Below are positions 42,448 to 49,990 of a stretch of 64,000 nucleotides of DNA, piece after piece; position 1 is the stretch's first letter; the number at the start of each line of letters is the position of its first letter. The position numbers were made by a program, and so were the translations under genes. The stretch spans positions 1,119,470 through 1,183,469 of the forward strand of contig NZ_AP018290.1 of NCBI RefSeq assembly GCF_002368415.1. The letters are read 5' to 3'. Under the pieces are notes generated by a model, which was given only the letters and a program-made list of their open reading frames with translations, made no database searches and was not told the origin of the DNA. The stretch is from Calothrix sp. NIES-4105. GTDB taxonomy: Bacteria; Cyanobacteriota; Cyanobacteriia; Cyanobacteriales; Nostocaceae.

Positions 42448-43092
42448 ATGGTGCAAAACCCAAGACTAATAGTAATTGCCGGATCAAATGGAGCTGGAAA
42501 AAGCACATTTACTCGCAATGCTCATTCTCTAAATTTACCTATTATTGACCCTGATGCGGAGGCAAGAGCGATAAATCCAGATAATCCGGAATCAATCGCG
42601 GTCGCAGCTGGTAAAGTAGCAATTCGACGTGCCAGAGAATACTTAAGCAACAATCAATCATTTGCGGTAGAAACAACTTTATCAGGAAGCACCTACCTAA
42701 AAATGATGCGTGACGCTAAAGCAAAAGGATATGAAACCAATTTAATATACGTAGGAATAGACAATGTAGAAACTAATATAGGACGTGTAGCAACTCGTGT
42801 GTTAGCCGGAGGACACAATGTACCTGATGAGGATGTTCGTCGTCGCTATGAACGCAGCCTAAATAATTTACCTAAAGTCAAGGAAAATTCGGAAATTCCT
42901 ATAGGAGTCCAGTTAGTTATTCAAGGCTCACAGTATGACATGTTTGTTAGAAGTCGAGATTTATTAGTTGCCCAGCCAGATAAAATAAATGAACTTAATC
43001 AGTTAAAATTATCTCATTTTGGTGGTGATATGGGCAAATACGTGGAAGATAAAGGAGCATTCTTCACTAAGTTACTTCAAACTGATGGTTGA
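42448..43092 (+). CDS. Zeta-toxin-like P-loop kinase
   Basis: 214 residues. A Walker A motif (AGSNGAGKSTFTR, about 11-23) is followed by LPIIDPDAEARAI, the position of the catalytic aspartate in zeta toxins. Next comes the family motif FAVETTLSGSTYLKMMRDAKAKG, then arginine-rich VATRVLAGGHNVPDEDVRRRYERSLNNLP. Zeta toxins phosphorylate UDP-N-acetylglucosamine and block wall synthesis; close relatives act on other substrates. It pairs with the upstream 92-residue gene. No GGCGCC occurs from 41670 to 43260, which suggests recent acquisition of the pair. Confidence 0.85.
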   Translation: MVQNPRLIVIAGSNGAGKSTFTRNAHSLNLPIIDPDAEARAINPDNPESIAVAAGKVAIRRAREYLSNNQSFAVETTLSGSTYLKMMRDAKAKGYETNLIYVGIDNVETNIGRVATRVLAGGHNVPDEDVRRRYERSLNNLPKVKENSEIPIGVQLVIQGSQYDMFVRSRDLLVAQPDKINELNQLKLSHFGGDMGKYVEDKGAFFTKLLQTDG

Positions 43093-43190
43093 GGGAAAAA
43101 ACAAACTACGGTGTTGAACCAACGAGACGTGCAATACTTTTAGTATAAGGCGTATAAGTTTATTGTATCTTAGTTTACTTACACATCATT

Positions 43191-43607
43191 ATGCTAGAAA
43201 TATCCAGCAACGTAATTATACCGGAAAACGAAATCGAGATTAGTGCTGTACGTTCAGGAGGCGCCGGGGGTCAAAACGTTAACAAGGTTGCAACTGCCGT
43301 CCATTTGCGCTTTGATATTAAAGCTTCTTCTTTACCTGAGTTCTATAAAGAACGCTTATTAGAACTCAAAGACAAGCGTATTACCCAAGATGGTGTCATA
43401 GTTATCAAATCTCAAGAACATCGCACTCAACTTCAAAACCGCGAAGAAGCTTTAAAACGACTTCAAGAACTTATTAAAAGTGTTACTGTTATCAAATTAA
43501 AACGAAAACAATCTGTACCTACTCGTTCCTCCCAGTTGAGGCGCCTTGATAGTAAGAAGAAACGTGCCCAAGTCAAGCAAAATCGAGGAAATGTAACAGA
43601 TGAGTAA
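43191..43607 (+). CDS. arfB: ArfB-type peptidyl-tRNA hydrolase (ribosome rescue)
   Basis: 138 residues. It releases peptides from ribosomes stalled on broken mRNA. The class I release-factor GGQ motif is at 26-28 within SAVRSGGAGGQNVNKVAT, followed by ITQDGVIVIKSQEHRTQLQNREEAL. The C-terminal tail is very basic (KLKRKQSVPTRSSQLRRLD, SKKKRAQVKQ), as needed to enter the mRNA channel of the ribosome. Full length. Two GGCGCC palindromes inside. Confidence 0.93.
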   Translation: MLEISSNVIIPENEIEISAVRSGGAGGQNVNKVATAVHLRFDIKASSLPEFYKERLLELKDKRITQDGVIVIKSQEHRTQLQNREEALKRLQELIKSVTVIKLKRKQSVPTRSSQLRRLDSKKKRAQVKQNRGNVTDE

Positions 43608-43721
43608 TATATGATTATTGTGTTCAGGTTTATACTTGTGTGAAATATTTCCTGACATGGAACTTTCTAGTCAGGATATTGTCCATAGTTGGTAGTATCC
43701 TGCATTCTAGATTTGAAAACG

Positions 43722-44210
43722 ATGGTGTTAGACTTCAATATCAAGGTTCGTTTAAACGACAGTATATATAGCGACTTTGGTTTTTACCCTAGTAAATATA
43801 CCAAAATTGAAGTGACACCACCGCAGGATACCATTGCCAAATTAGAAGCGGACATAGCCAACTTGGAAATTATGAGCAATCAACTCGTACAAACTAAAAA
43901 GCAAAATCAACAGCTAACTCTAGAATCAAAAATTGAATTTGGAGTGCAAGAGTTAGAGCAAATTGCTGAGAAGATTAATCAATTAGCGGCTCAACTCGAA
44001 ACCGAAATGCACAATTTTAAAAGCGTTGCTGTTGAAGTCAACAAACATTATCATCAACAGCAATTACAATCTAATAATCACGATATCTCAAAATATAATC
44101 GCCGCATACCCCTAAATATTTGGGATATACATTTCTCATCACTCCCAACGATAATCAAACGCGGCACCAAGTTTATCATCGTTGAGAAAGTTATAAAATT
44201 ATTTAAGTAA
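43722..44210 (+). CDS. Coiled-coil protein of unknown function
   Basis: 162 residues from ATG 43722; an earlier GTG/TTG-type start would add 11. The N-terminal strand-rich part (VLDFNIKVRLNDSIYSDFGFYPSK) is followed by a long coiled coil (about 45-125, TIAKLEADIANLEIMSNQLV and QELEQIAEKINQLAAQLE). A basic C-terminus contains IIKRGTKFIIVEKVIKLFK. No family recognised. It lies between arfB and a convergent DUF4112 gene. Confidence 0.65.
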   Translation: MVLDFNIKVRLNDSIYSDFGFYPSKYTKIEVTPPQDTIAKLEADIANLEIMSNQLVQTKKQNQQLTLESKIEFGVQELEQIAEKINQLAAQLETEMHNFKSVAVEVNKHYHQQQLQSNNHDISKYNRRIPLNIWDIHFSSLPTIIKRGTKFIIVEKVIKLFK

Positions 44211-44219
44211 TGACAATAT

Positions 44220-44615
44220 TTAACCCACCTTCTGAAACCCTTTAAAATTAACTTTTTCTAATTCAGGTTCAACTTGATCCAAATGCTGTTCTAATATCTC
44301 TAAATTGCGAATATTCGATTTAAAATAAGCATCGAATAAATCTCCTACAAAAGGAATGCTACCAACTACAAATTCTAAACCAACGTTGACAATCATCCTC
44401 GTAAGCATTTCTTGAGGAAGATTAAACTGCATTGCTAAGTATATAATGTAACCAGAAATAACAGTACTAATCAAATCACCAAGACCGGGAATCAAACCAA
44501 TAATTGGGTCTAAACCAATGCGAAACTTGGTACCAGGGATACCAAACGCTGTATCCATCAGACGGCTGAATTTACGGATACGATTAAGAGTTTCTAGCCT
44601 TTTAGTTATGTCCAT
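44220..44615 (-). CDS. DUF4112 family membrane protein
   Basis: 131 residues with the family core LMDTAFGIPGTKFRIGLDPIIGLIPGLGDLI and two hydrophobic segments (about 43-63 and 75-95). These are followed by GSIPFVGDLFDAYFKSNIRNLEIL. Small membrane proteins of this family occur in bacteria and some eukaryotes, and their function is unknown. It converges on the coiled-coil protein gene with a 9-base gap. Confidence 0.86.
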   Translation of the reverse strand: MDITKRLETLNRIRKFSRLMDTAFGIPGTKFRIGLDPIIGLIPGLGDLISTVISGYIIYLAMQFNLPQEMLTRMIVNVGLEFVVGSIPFVGDLFDAYFKSNIRNLEILEQHLDQVEPELEKVNFKGFQKVG

Positions 44616-45034
44616 AATAATCTAATACTCCATTATTAAACATATAAAGTCTTGTACCTTTGGAAATAATTCTAAAATCAAAATCTTTCATACCTAGTAC
44701 TCCATGTCAATAGTTTTGGTAGGTTCACTTCTTAATAATTCTTACGAGTGTGTCCTTTGTGTCTTTGTGGTTTATTCTTCCAACCGTCCAAATTTAATGA
44801 CATGAAGCACTAGTAGTTCATGTCATAAGTTTTGGTAGGTTGTAAGGTGGGCAGTGCCCACCCTACTATGGGTGCTAACCAGCCAAAATTAATGACACAG
44901 ACCACTAGGTTCGGTTAGCTGTATATTTACTGGACGTAATAACCGGACTCAATTATTTGGATAAGCATGATAGTATTTGTGTTCGCTTGCGTCTGTTGAT
45001 GTCGATACATTATCGATAATAGATATAGTGCAAA
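44616..45034. other. Intergenic region made of dispersed repeats
   Basis: 419 bases. It contains GTGTCCTTTGTGTCTTTGTG (44751-44770), two diverged direct copies of a segment reading CATGTCA-TAGTTTTGGTAGGTT (44702-44724 and about 44819-44840), the hairpin at 44847-44863, and TTAATGACA twice. It looks like accumulated repeat debris. The last 100 bases should hold the promoter of the protease gene. Confidence 0.55.
44847..44863. repeat. Hairpin GGTGGGCAGTGCCCACC, copy 1
   Basis: A 7-8 base-pair stem (GGTGGGCA/TGCCCACC). A near-identical palindrome with C in place of the central G occurs at 61377-61393, where it ends a small gene. Confidence 0.65.
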
Positions 45035-46120
45035 GTGAACAAAAACTCAATCAATCACTGTGCCACGATAGGAGCGGCAGAAATGAGAGGAAATCTGCAA
45101 CAAGTGTCAAACGAATATATCGCGAGTGACAGTGGAGTTGGGCAAAGTATGTCAAAAGCCTCGGAGCAGCTACTTGATGCATATTCGCAGGCTGTTATTA
45201 GTGTTGTTCAAAAGGTGAGTCCGGCAGTTGTAAACATCGACGTGCAGCGGCAAGTAACAGGACGTAACCGTAATTATCCACAACAGGAAGTTCAGGGCAA
45301 TGGTTCTGGATTTATCTTTACACCTGATGGATACATTCTGACCAACTCTCACGTCGTCAACGGCGCCACCAAAATCGAAGTCACACTGTCAGATGGTCGT
45401 AGTTACGGCGCCCAATTAGTTGGAGATGACCCAGATAGCGACTTAGCGGTTATTAGAATTAATGCACCTAACTTAATTACCGCGCGTCTAGGTGACTCCG
45501 AATCATTGCAAGTTGGACAATTAGCAATTGCAATTGGTAATCCTTACGGGTTCCAAGCGACAGTTACTAGTGGTGTTATTAGTGCAACCGGACGTTCATT
45601 TAGAAGTCGTTCGGGTCGATTGATAGATAACATGATTCAAACAGATGCAGCACTTAACCCAGGCAACTCAGGTGGGCCACTTGTGACATCCCACGGAGAA
45701 GTAATAGGAATTAATACAGCAGTAATTCTTTCCGCTCAAGGGTTATGCTTTGCCGTACCAATTAACACAGCCAAACTAATAATTCCAATATTGCTCAAAG
45801 AAGGAAAAGTTAGACGTGGTTATATTGGTATCGGTGGACAAAATGTTGAATTGCCAAGGCGCCTTGTTTTGCATCACGAACTAAGTAAAGAACGTGGCAT
45901 TTTGGTCATCTCAACCGAAGCAAACAGCCCAGCGCGGTCATCTGGACTACGCGAAGGAGACGTAATAGTAGGGTTCAACAGCCAACCAATAGGTAGCATT
46001 GATGAACTGCATAAATTTCTAACCCACGACAGAGTTGGAATACGTGCGTCCGTTACTATCTTGCGTAAGAATCAAAAGTTAGTCCTTGATATCATCCCCG
46101 AACAATCACCTTCAAGTTAA
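45035..46120 (+). CDS. HtrA/Deg-type S1C serine protease with PDZ domain
   Basis: 361 residues from a GTG; an ATG at 45083 is an alternative. Trypsin-like domain with the triad in ILTNSHVVNGA (His), DDPDSDLAVIR (Asp) and ALNPGNSGGPL (Ser), followed by one PDZ domain (about 262-350, GILVISTEANSPARSSGLREGDVIV). Deg proteases degrade or refold damaged proteins. Unlike most cyanobacterial HtrA, HhoA and HhoB proteins, there is no signal peptide or N-terminal membrane helix, so this one may act in the cytoplasm, unless the start is wrong. Confidence 0.9.
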   Translation: MNKNSINHCATIGAAEMRGNLQQVSNEYIASDSGVGQSMSKASEQLLDAYSQAVISVVQKVSPAVVNIDVQRQVTGRNRNYPQQEVQGNGSGFIFTPDGYILTNSHVVNGATKIEVTLSDGRSYGAQLVGDDPDSDLAVIRINAPNLITARLGDSESLQVGQLAIAIGNPYGFQATVTSGVISATGRSFRSRSGRLIDNMIQTDAALNPGNSGGPLVTSHGEVIGINTAVILSAQGLCFAVPINTAKLIIPILLKEGKVRRGYIGIGGQNVELPRRLVLHHELSKERGILVISTEANSPARSSGLREGDVIVGFNSQPIGSIDELHKFLTHDRVGIRASVTILRKNQKLVLDIIPEQSPSS

Positions 46121-46161
46121 CTTTTGTTTCTCTGTGTTTGTGTAGGTGAAAAATTCATTCG

Positions 46162-46287
46162 CTACACAGATGCAGAGAATACTATGTGAAATAGTGCAAT
46201 ATCTCTTACATCCTCGACTGTAAACCCTAATGCTGCGATTTGAGGAGCTAGCGAACGCGGCATATTTTCATCAACTAGAAAATTCAA
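46162..46287 (-). pseudogene. Truncated DUF5615 PIN-like toxin
   Basis: From a TTG 3 bases after the DUF433 stop, the frame reads MNFLVDENMPRSLAPQIAAL then GFTVEDVRDIAL. This is the first third of a DUF5615 PIN-like protein, which is normally about 110-120 residues. The sequence then becomes unrelated and stops after 41 codons. The acidic residues D and E of the first PIN motif are present, but the later ones are lost. The partner DUF433 gene is intact. Confidence 0.7.
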
Positions 46288-46290
46288 GCA

Positions 46291-46530
46291 TCAAGCTCCC
46301 AATGGTACCACTTGCGTTTGTTTAACTAAATCGGTTGCATAAGCAAGAGCTGCCTCAACTTGTTCTTTGCGAAGTCCGTATTCTTGCATAACTTCATGCT
46401 TTTCCATACCACCTGCCAAGGAACCTATCACGATAGACACAGGGACTCTAGTTCCTGTAATCACAGGGGTACCATGATGAATCTCTGAGTCAACAGTAAC
46501 GTGTGGGGCTATTTCCATAGGATTCTGCAT
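46291..46530 (-). CDS. DUF433 family antitoxin-like protein
   Basis: 79 residues from ATG 46530; a longer open frame to 46647 would add 39 residues unlike the family. The core is HVTVDSEIHHGTPVITGTRVPVSIVIGSLAGG followed by HEVMQEYGLRKEQVEAALAYA, a small winged-helix-like DNA-binding fold. DUF433 genes usually precede DUF5615 PIN-like toxin genes, as here, but the toxin gene is cut short, so this is an orphaned antitoxin. Confidence 0.85.
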   Translation of the reverse strand: MQNPMEIAPHVTVDSEIHHGTPVITGTRVPVSIVIGSLAGGMEKHEVMQEYGLRKEQVEAALAYATDLVKQTQVVPLGA

Positions 46531-46745
46531 TTTGAGAGCAAGAACTATATTTAGTTTATATTGTACATCATTTTGCGGCATCGAATACAACCGATATAAC
46601 TGAGTGTACAGCTTTACTGTTGCCATGCAGGCAAGCGTATCATGCATTTAACTGTTTCCTTAAACAATGATGAATAATCTAACCACATCTTGTATCAGGG
46701 ATAACATAGGAGTTATAAAGTTCGGAAGTTATTAGGCGGAAAAAC

Positions 46746-47009
46746 ATGGGACGTTTAAATCCATTCTCATTACAGTTACAGATTACCCGGATGTTTGAGC
46801 AAGGGCAATCATTTTTTGCAACTACAAAAGTGCATGACTGGTTAAAAGAACATGGACATGACCCTAATGAATATGATATTACCTTTAAACAAAAACCGGC
46901 GCCTCCAGGTTCTAAGTCTGTAATGGTAATAGAAATTGAGTTTCAGCGTAAAGATGGTCAACCAGTAGACCCTTGGTTAGTCGAACAAGCAAATTTACAA
47001 GCAGGATAA
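46746..47009 (+). CDS. Small hypothetical protein
   Basis: 87 residues: MGRLNPFSLQLQITRMFEQG, a helix with KVHDWLKEHGHDP, then beta-strand-like sequence ending VIEIEFQRKDGQPVDPW. One GGCGCC within. No signal or membrane segment and no family recognised. Even composition and length make a real gene likely. Confidence 0.6.
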   Translation: MGRLNPFSLQLQITRMFEQGQSFFATTKVHDWLKEHGHDPNEYDITFKQKPAPPGSKSVMVIEIEFQRKDGQPVDPWLVEQANLQAG

Positions 47010-47184
47010 ACGTAGGGTGCGTGGTGCCACAAAAAATACTTTTATAAATTATAATCTAATAGCGCCGCGCACCATCAACAATTAAATATTCAAGCAGGCA
47101 GCGCGCAAATATTCTAATTTATTTCGGAATTTTAGCTTAAACGAATGTAAATAGTATTTGCCCCCCGTTTAATTTATCAGTGGC

Positions 47185-48267
47185 ATGAGTCAATATAATC
47201 GTAATATTTTTAGTTCAGGTATAATTAAGTTAACTGCATTACTTATATTGTTCGGCGCCACAAGTTGCATACAAAAGCAAAATGCTACTATTTCATCTGT
47301 TTCAACATATATTCAGCAGTTAAATCAAACCAACGATGCCCAAACACGTGTAAATATTATTGATGCTATTGCCAAAGCACCAGAAAAAGTAAATACTGTG
47401 GCGCCAATGCTAGTTAAAATGTTGCAAGATAACAATGCTCAAGTGCGTGCAAGTGCTGCAAAAGCTTTGGGTGAAATATATTTTCGGGGTGATGTAAAGA
47501 GTGTACCAAATTCTACGGTTATTCAAGCTTTAACAGTAGCCTTACAAGATAAAGAAGCACAAGTACGTGCTAATGCTGCAGGCGCCATTGCACTAATTGC
47601 TTTACCTTATAAAAGTGCTGATGCCTCAATTAACACTACTACAGGTGCCTTAGTTACAGCATCACAAGATAAAGATATAAACGTTCGTATAAATGCGTCG
47701 CGTGCATTAGGTATTGTTGGTGCAAATGCTACTTCGGGCGCCACTCCCAACAAATATATAGATACAAAAGCAGTTATATCAAGCTTGTTAAAACTGCTGC
47801 AAGACAAAAACCCTCAAGTTCGTGCGACTGCTGCGGGAGCATTGGTTGAGTTAGCAGGAGGAATAAAAGCAACTGATGGCGCCGTTCCAGAATTAATCAA
47901 AGCATTACAAGACTCAGAACCAGGAACACGCTTCTATGCAGCAAAAGCTTTAGGAAGAATAGGCGCTTTAGCTTGTGTTAGCATACCTGCTTTAACTTAT
48001 ATATTACAAAATAACCAGAAATACGAATTGATAAACACTGCTCATCAGTCAGTAGTCCCCGTGACAGTATTATCTTTAGGCAATATAGCAATGAGTTTGC
48101 AGTCAGCGAGTCATAACCTATCTAAAAGCGAACTAACAGCAGTAATTACAGATTTATCCACGACTATAAAAATTATCGAAGACCCTAAAAACAAATACTC
48201 TCCAGAAATTATCGCTTCTGTACGCAACCCCCTAGAAAACCTCAAAAAAGAACTAAAAAACAGATAA
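47185..48267 (+). CDS. HEAT-repeat lipoprotein
   Basis: 360 residues. A lipoprotein signal ends in FGATSC (cysteine near 29). The rest is a series of about six HEAT repeats of 30-50 residues, with recurring KMLQDNNAQVRASAAKALG, LQDKEAQVRANAAGAIA, LQDKNPQVRATAAGALVEL and LQDSEPGTRFYAAKALG. Related repeats occur in phycobilin lyases, but the lipid anchor argues for an envelope scaffold or binding role instead. The repeats are similar enough at DNA level that five GGCGCC palindromes occur in the gene. Confidence 0.88.
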   Translation: MSQYNRNIFSSGIIKLTALLILFGATSCIQKQNATISSVSTYIQQLNQTNDAQTRVNIIDAIAKAPEKVNTVAPMLVKMLQDNNAQVRASAAKALGEIYFRGDVKSVPNSTVIQALTVALQDKEAQVRANAAGAIALIALPYKSADASINTTTGALVTASQDKDINVRINASRALGIVGANATSGATPNKYIDTKAVISSLLKLLQDKNPQVRATAAGALVELAGGIKATDGAVPELIKALQDSEPGTRFYAAKALGRIGALACVSIPALTYILQNNQKYELINTAHQSVVPVTVLSLGNIAMSLQSASHNLSKSELTAVITDLSTTIKIIEDPKNKYSPEIIASVRNPLENLKKELKNR

Positions 48268-48426
48268 ATATAAAACTTGTAAAGGATGATTAACTTATGT
48301 AAATAAGAATTCATCCTTTACATCCTTTACAAATAAAGTTCACAATTACCATATATTTTGTACTGATAGAATAAACAACAACTCAGCTAGAATACAAATT
48401 AACTAAAAACCAGTTTCAGTGCATTT

Positions 48427-49245
48427 ATGTTCGATAACACTTGTAAATTCCTAGCAGAAAACTTTCCAGATGATTTTGCAACTTGGCTACTAGGAAAACC
48501 AGTAACACTGACTAAATTAAGTCCCAAAGAATTATCCCTCGAACCAATCCGCGCGGATTCTCTCATACTAATGCAGTCAGAAGAGTTAATTCTTCATATT
48601 GAGTTTCAAACCCTACCCGATGAAGAGATACCTTTTCGCATGGCAGACTATCGCTTACGCGGATATCGTCTCTATCCCGATAAACTTATGTATCAAATAG
48701 TAATTTATCTAAAAAAAGTAACAAGCAAAAAAGATTTAAAACTTGTTAAAACAAACAAATTTAAATTAGAAAACACAACTCATCGATTCCAAGTCATCCG
48801 ACTTTGGGAACAGCCAACAGACTTGTTTATGAACAATCCAGGCTTGCTACCCTTCGCGGTTTTAAGCAATACTAGTAATAAAAATAGCACATTACAGGAA
48901 GTAGCAGCCCAGATCAACAACATTAGCAACAGAAGGATACAGGATAATGTTACAGCATCTGCAGCTATTCTTGCTGGGTTAATATTGGATCAAGCAGTTG
49001 TTCAAAATTTACTAAGGAGAGATGTTATGCGCGAGTCAGTTATTTACCAATCTATTCTAGAAGAAGGTAGGGAAGAAGGCAGAGAAGAAGGTAGGGAAGA
49101 AGGCAGAGAAGAAAAAACGCGACAAATCGTTGTCAACTTACTCAAAGAGGGAGCTTCTATTGACTTGGTAGTAAAAGCCACTGGTTTAACAGTAGAACAA
49201 ATCCAACAAATACAGGCATCCCAACAAGAAAATCAGCAAGAGTAA
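48427..49245 (+). CDS. Rpn/PD-(D/E)XK family nuclease with intragenic start site
   Basis: 272 residues. The N-terminal nuclease domain has the family pattern R-A-D (D44) and HIEFQT (E59, Q61), then FRMADYRLRGYRLYP and YQIVIYLK. The helical middle is followed by a C-terminal module (201-272): MRESVIYQSILEEG, four REEG repeats and a helix-turn-helix-like end (VVNLLKEGASIDLVVKATGL, VEQIQQIQ). Rpn proteins of E. coli are DNases that promote recombination and act against phage; they are restrained by small proteins made from an internal start. Here an ideal AAGGAGA site precedes the in-frame M201. No GGCGCC falls in the gene. Confidence 0.87.
   Translation: MFDNTCKFLAENFPDDFATWLLGKPVTLTKLSPKELSLEPIRADSLILMQSEELILHIEFQTLPDEEIPFRMADYRLRGYRLYPDKLMYQIVIYLKKVTSKKDLKLVKTNKFKLENTTHRFQVIRLWEQPTDLFMNNPGLLPFAVLSNTSNKNSTLQEVAAQINNISNRRIQDNVTASAAILAGLILDQAVVQNLLRRDVMRESVIYQSILEEGREEGREEGREEGREEKTRQIVVNLLKEGASIDLVVKATGLTVEQIQQIQASQQENQQE
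49014..49029 (+). promoter_or_regulatory. Internal ribosome binding site and ATG within the Rpn gene
   Basis: AAGGAGA (49014-49020), then 6 bases, then ATG at 49027 in the same frame as the full-length gene. The same sequence with the same spacing precedes the free-standing copies at 49360 and 49671. Confidence 0.65.
49027..49245 (+). CDS. Predicted intragenic small protein (RpnS-like) from the Rpn 3' end
   Basis: 72 residues in frame with the Rpn gene, starting at the ATG preceded by AAGGAGA. It consists of a short helix, an Arg/Glu repeat segment (REEG x4) and a helix-turn-helix-like C-terminus. In E. coli the equivalent internally translated protein blocks the toxic nuclease. The presence of separate downstream copies with the same start signal supports real translation of this internal frame. 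Production and inhibition are inference. Confidence 0.5.
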   Translation: MRESVIYQSILEEGREEGREEGREEGREEKTRQIVVNLLKEGASIDLVVKATGLTVEQIQQIQASQQENQQE

Positions 49246-49253
49246 GTATGTAG

Positions 49254-49312
49254 GGTGCGTGAAAGCTTAAAAAATCATCACCATTATCACAATATAATAG
49301 CTTTCACGCACC
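49254..49312. repeat. Hairpin after the Rpn gene, repeated in each tandem unit
   Basis: GGTGCGTGAAAGCT (49254-49267) and AGCTTTCACGCACC (49299-49312) form a 14-base-pair stem with a 31-base loop. A second copy (about 49575-49632) has lost one G on the left arm. Confidence 0.7.
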
Positions 49313-49359
49313 ATTTGCACCATTTGACTTGAAAAATTTAAGGTCTAAGGAGAGATGTT

Positions 49360-49566
49360 ATGCGCGAGTCAGTTATTTACCAATCTATTCTAGAAGAAGG
49401 TAGAGAAGAAGGCAGAGAAGAAGGTAGAGAAGAAAAAACGCGACAAATCGTTGTCAACTTACTGAAAGAGGGAGCTTCTATTGACTTGGTAGTAAAAGCC
49501 ACTGGTTTAACAGTAGAACAAATCCAACAAATACAAGCATACCAACAAGAAAATCAGCAAGAGTAA
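49360..49566 (+). CDS. Free-standing duplicate of the Rpn C-terminal module
   Basis: 68 residues, almost identical to residues 201-272 of the Rpn protein but with three REEG units rather than four and a Y for S change near the end. It has its own AAGGAGA site at 49347-49353, 7 bases before the ATG. It has no nuclease domain. If the internal protein of the Rpn gene is an antitoxin, this is an extra dedicated copy. Confidence 0.72.
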   Translation: MRESVIYQSILEEGREEGREEGREEKTRQIVVNLLKEGASIDLVVKATGLTVEQIQQIQAYQQENQQE

Positions 49567-49670
49567 GCATGTAGGGTCGTGAAAGCTTAAAAAATCATCA
49601 CTATTATCAAAATATAATAGCTTTCACGCACCATTTGACTTGAAAAATTAAAGGTCTAAGGAGAGATGTT

Positions 49671-49733
49671 ATGCGCGAGTCAGTTATTTACCAATCTATT
49701 CTAGAAGAAGACAGACTTGAAGGCGCCTCCTAA
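49671..49733 (+). pseudogene. Third, truncated copy of the Rpn C-terminal module
   Basis: The same upstream TAAGGAGAGATGTT and ATG, then MRESVIYQSILEE as in copies one and two. After that it diverges (DRLEGAS) and stops after 20 codons, next to a GGCGCC. It marks the right border of the tandem duplication. Confidence 0.72.
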
Positions 49734-49990
49734 CCATAAAACCTAGGGTACTCCCCCAAGACTTTGAACTTCCCCCAACTACCAAACCCTAGTATTTACA
49801 AGCTAACTCATCACTTTTCCCAAAATTAGCTTCGGGGAATATGATTTGGGTACTCTATATTTACGAAGGTGGTTTGCGGGACTATGGCACGACTTCCGTA
49901 CCAGATTGTTAAACTGTCATACATAGTCGTACCGACATACCCCGAACCGCTTTCCCTTCAAATAATTATATTTAGCCAACCAAATATGTT

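Larger units (their letters stand above)
49011..49715 (+). repeat. Tandem duplication of the Rpn 3' end (2.2 copies of an about 320-base unit)
   Basis: Units start at about 49011, 49344 and 49655. Start-to-start distances are 333 and 311 bases. The difference comes from one REEG repeat (12 bases), a 9-base CCATTTGCA-type repeat and single-base changes. Each unit contains ribosome site, small reading frame and the 14-base-pair hairpin. Confidence 0.85.
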
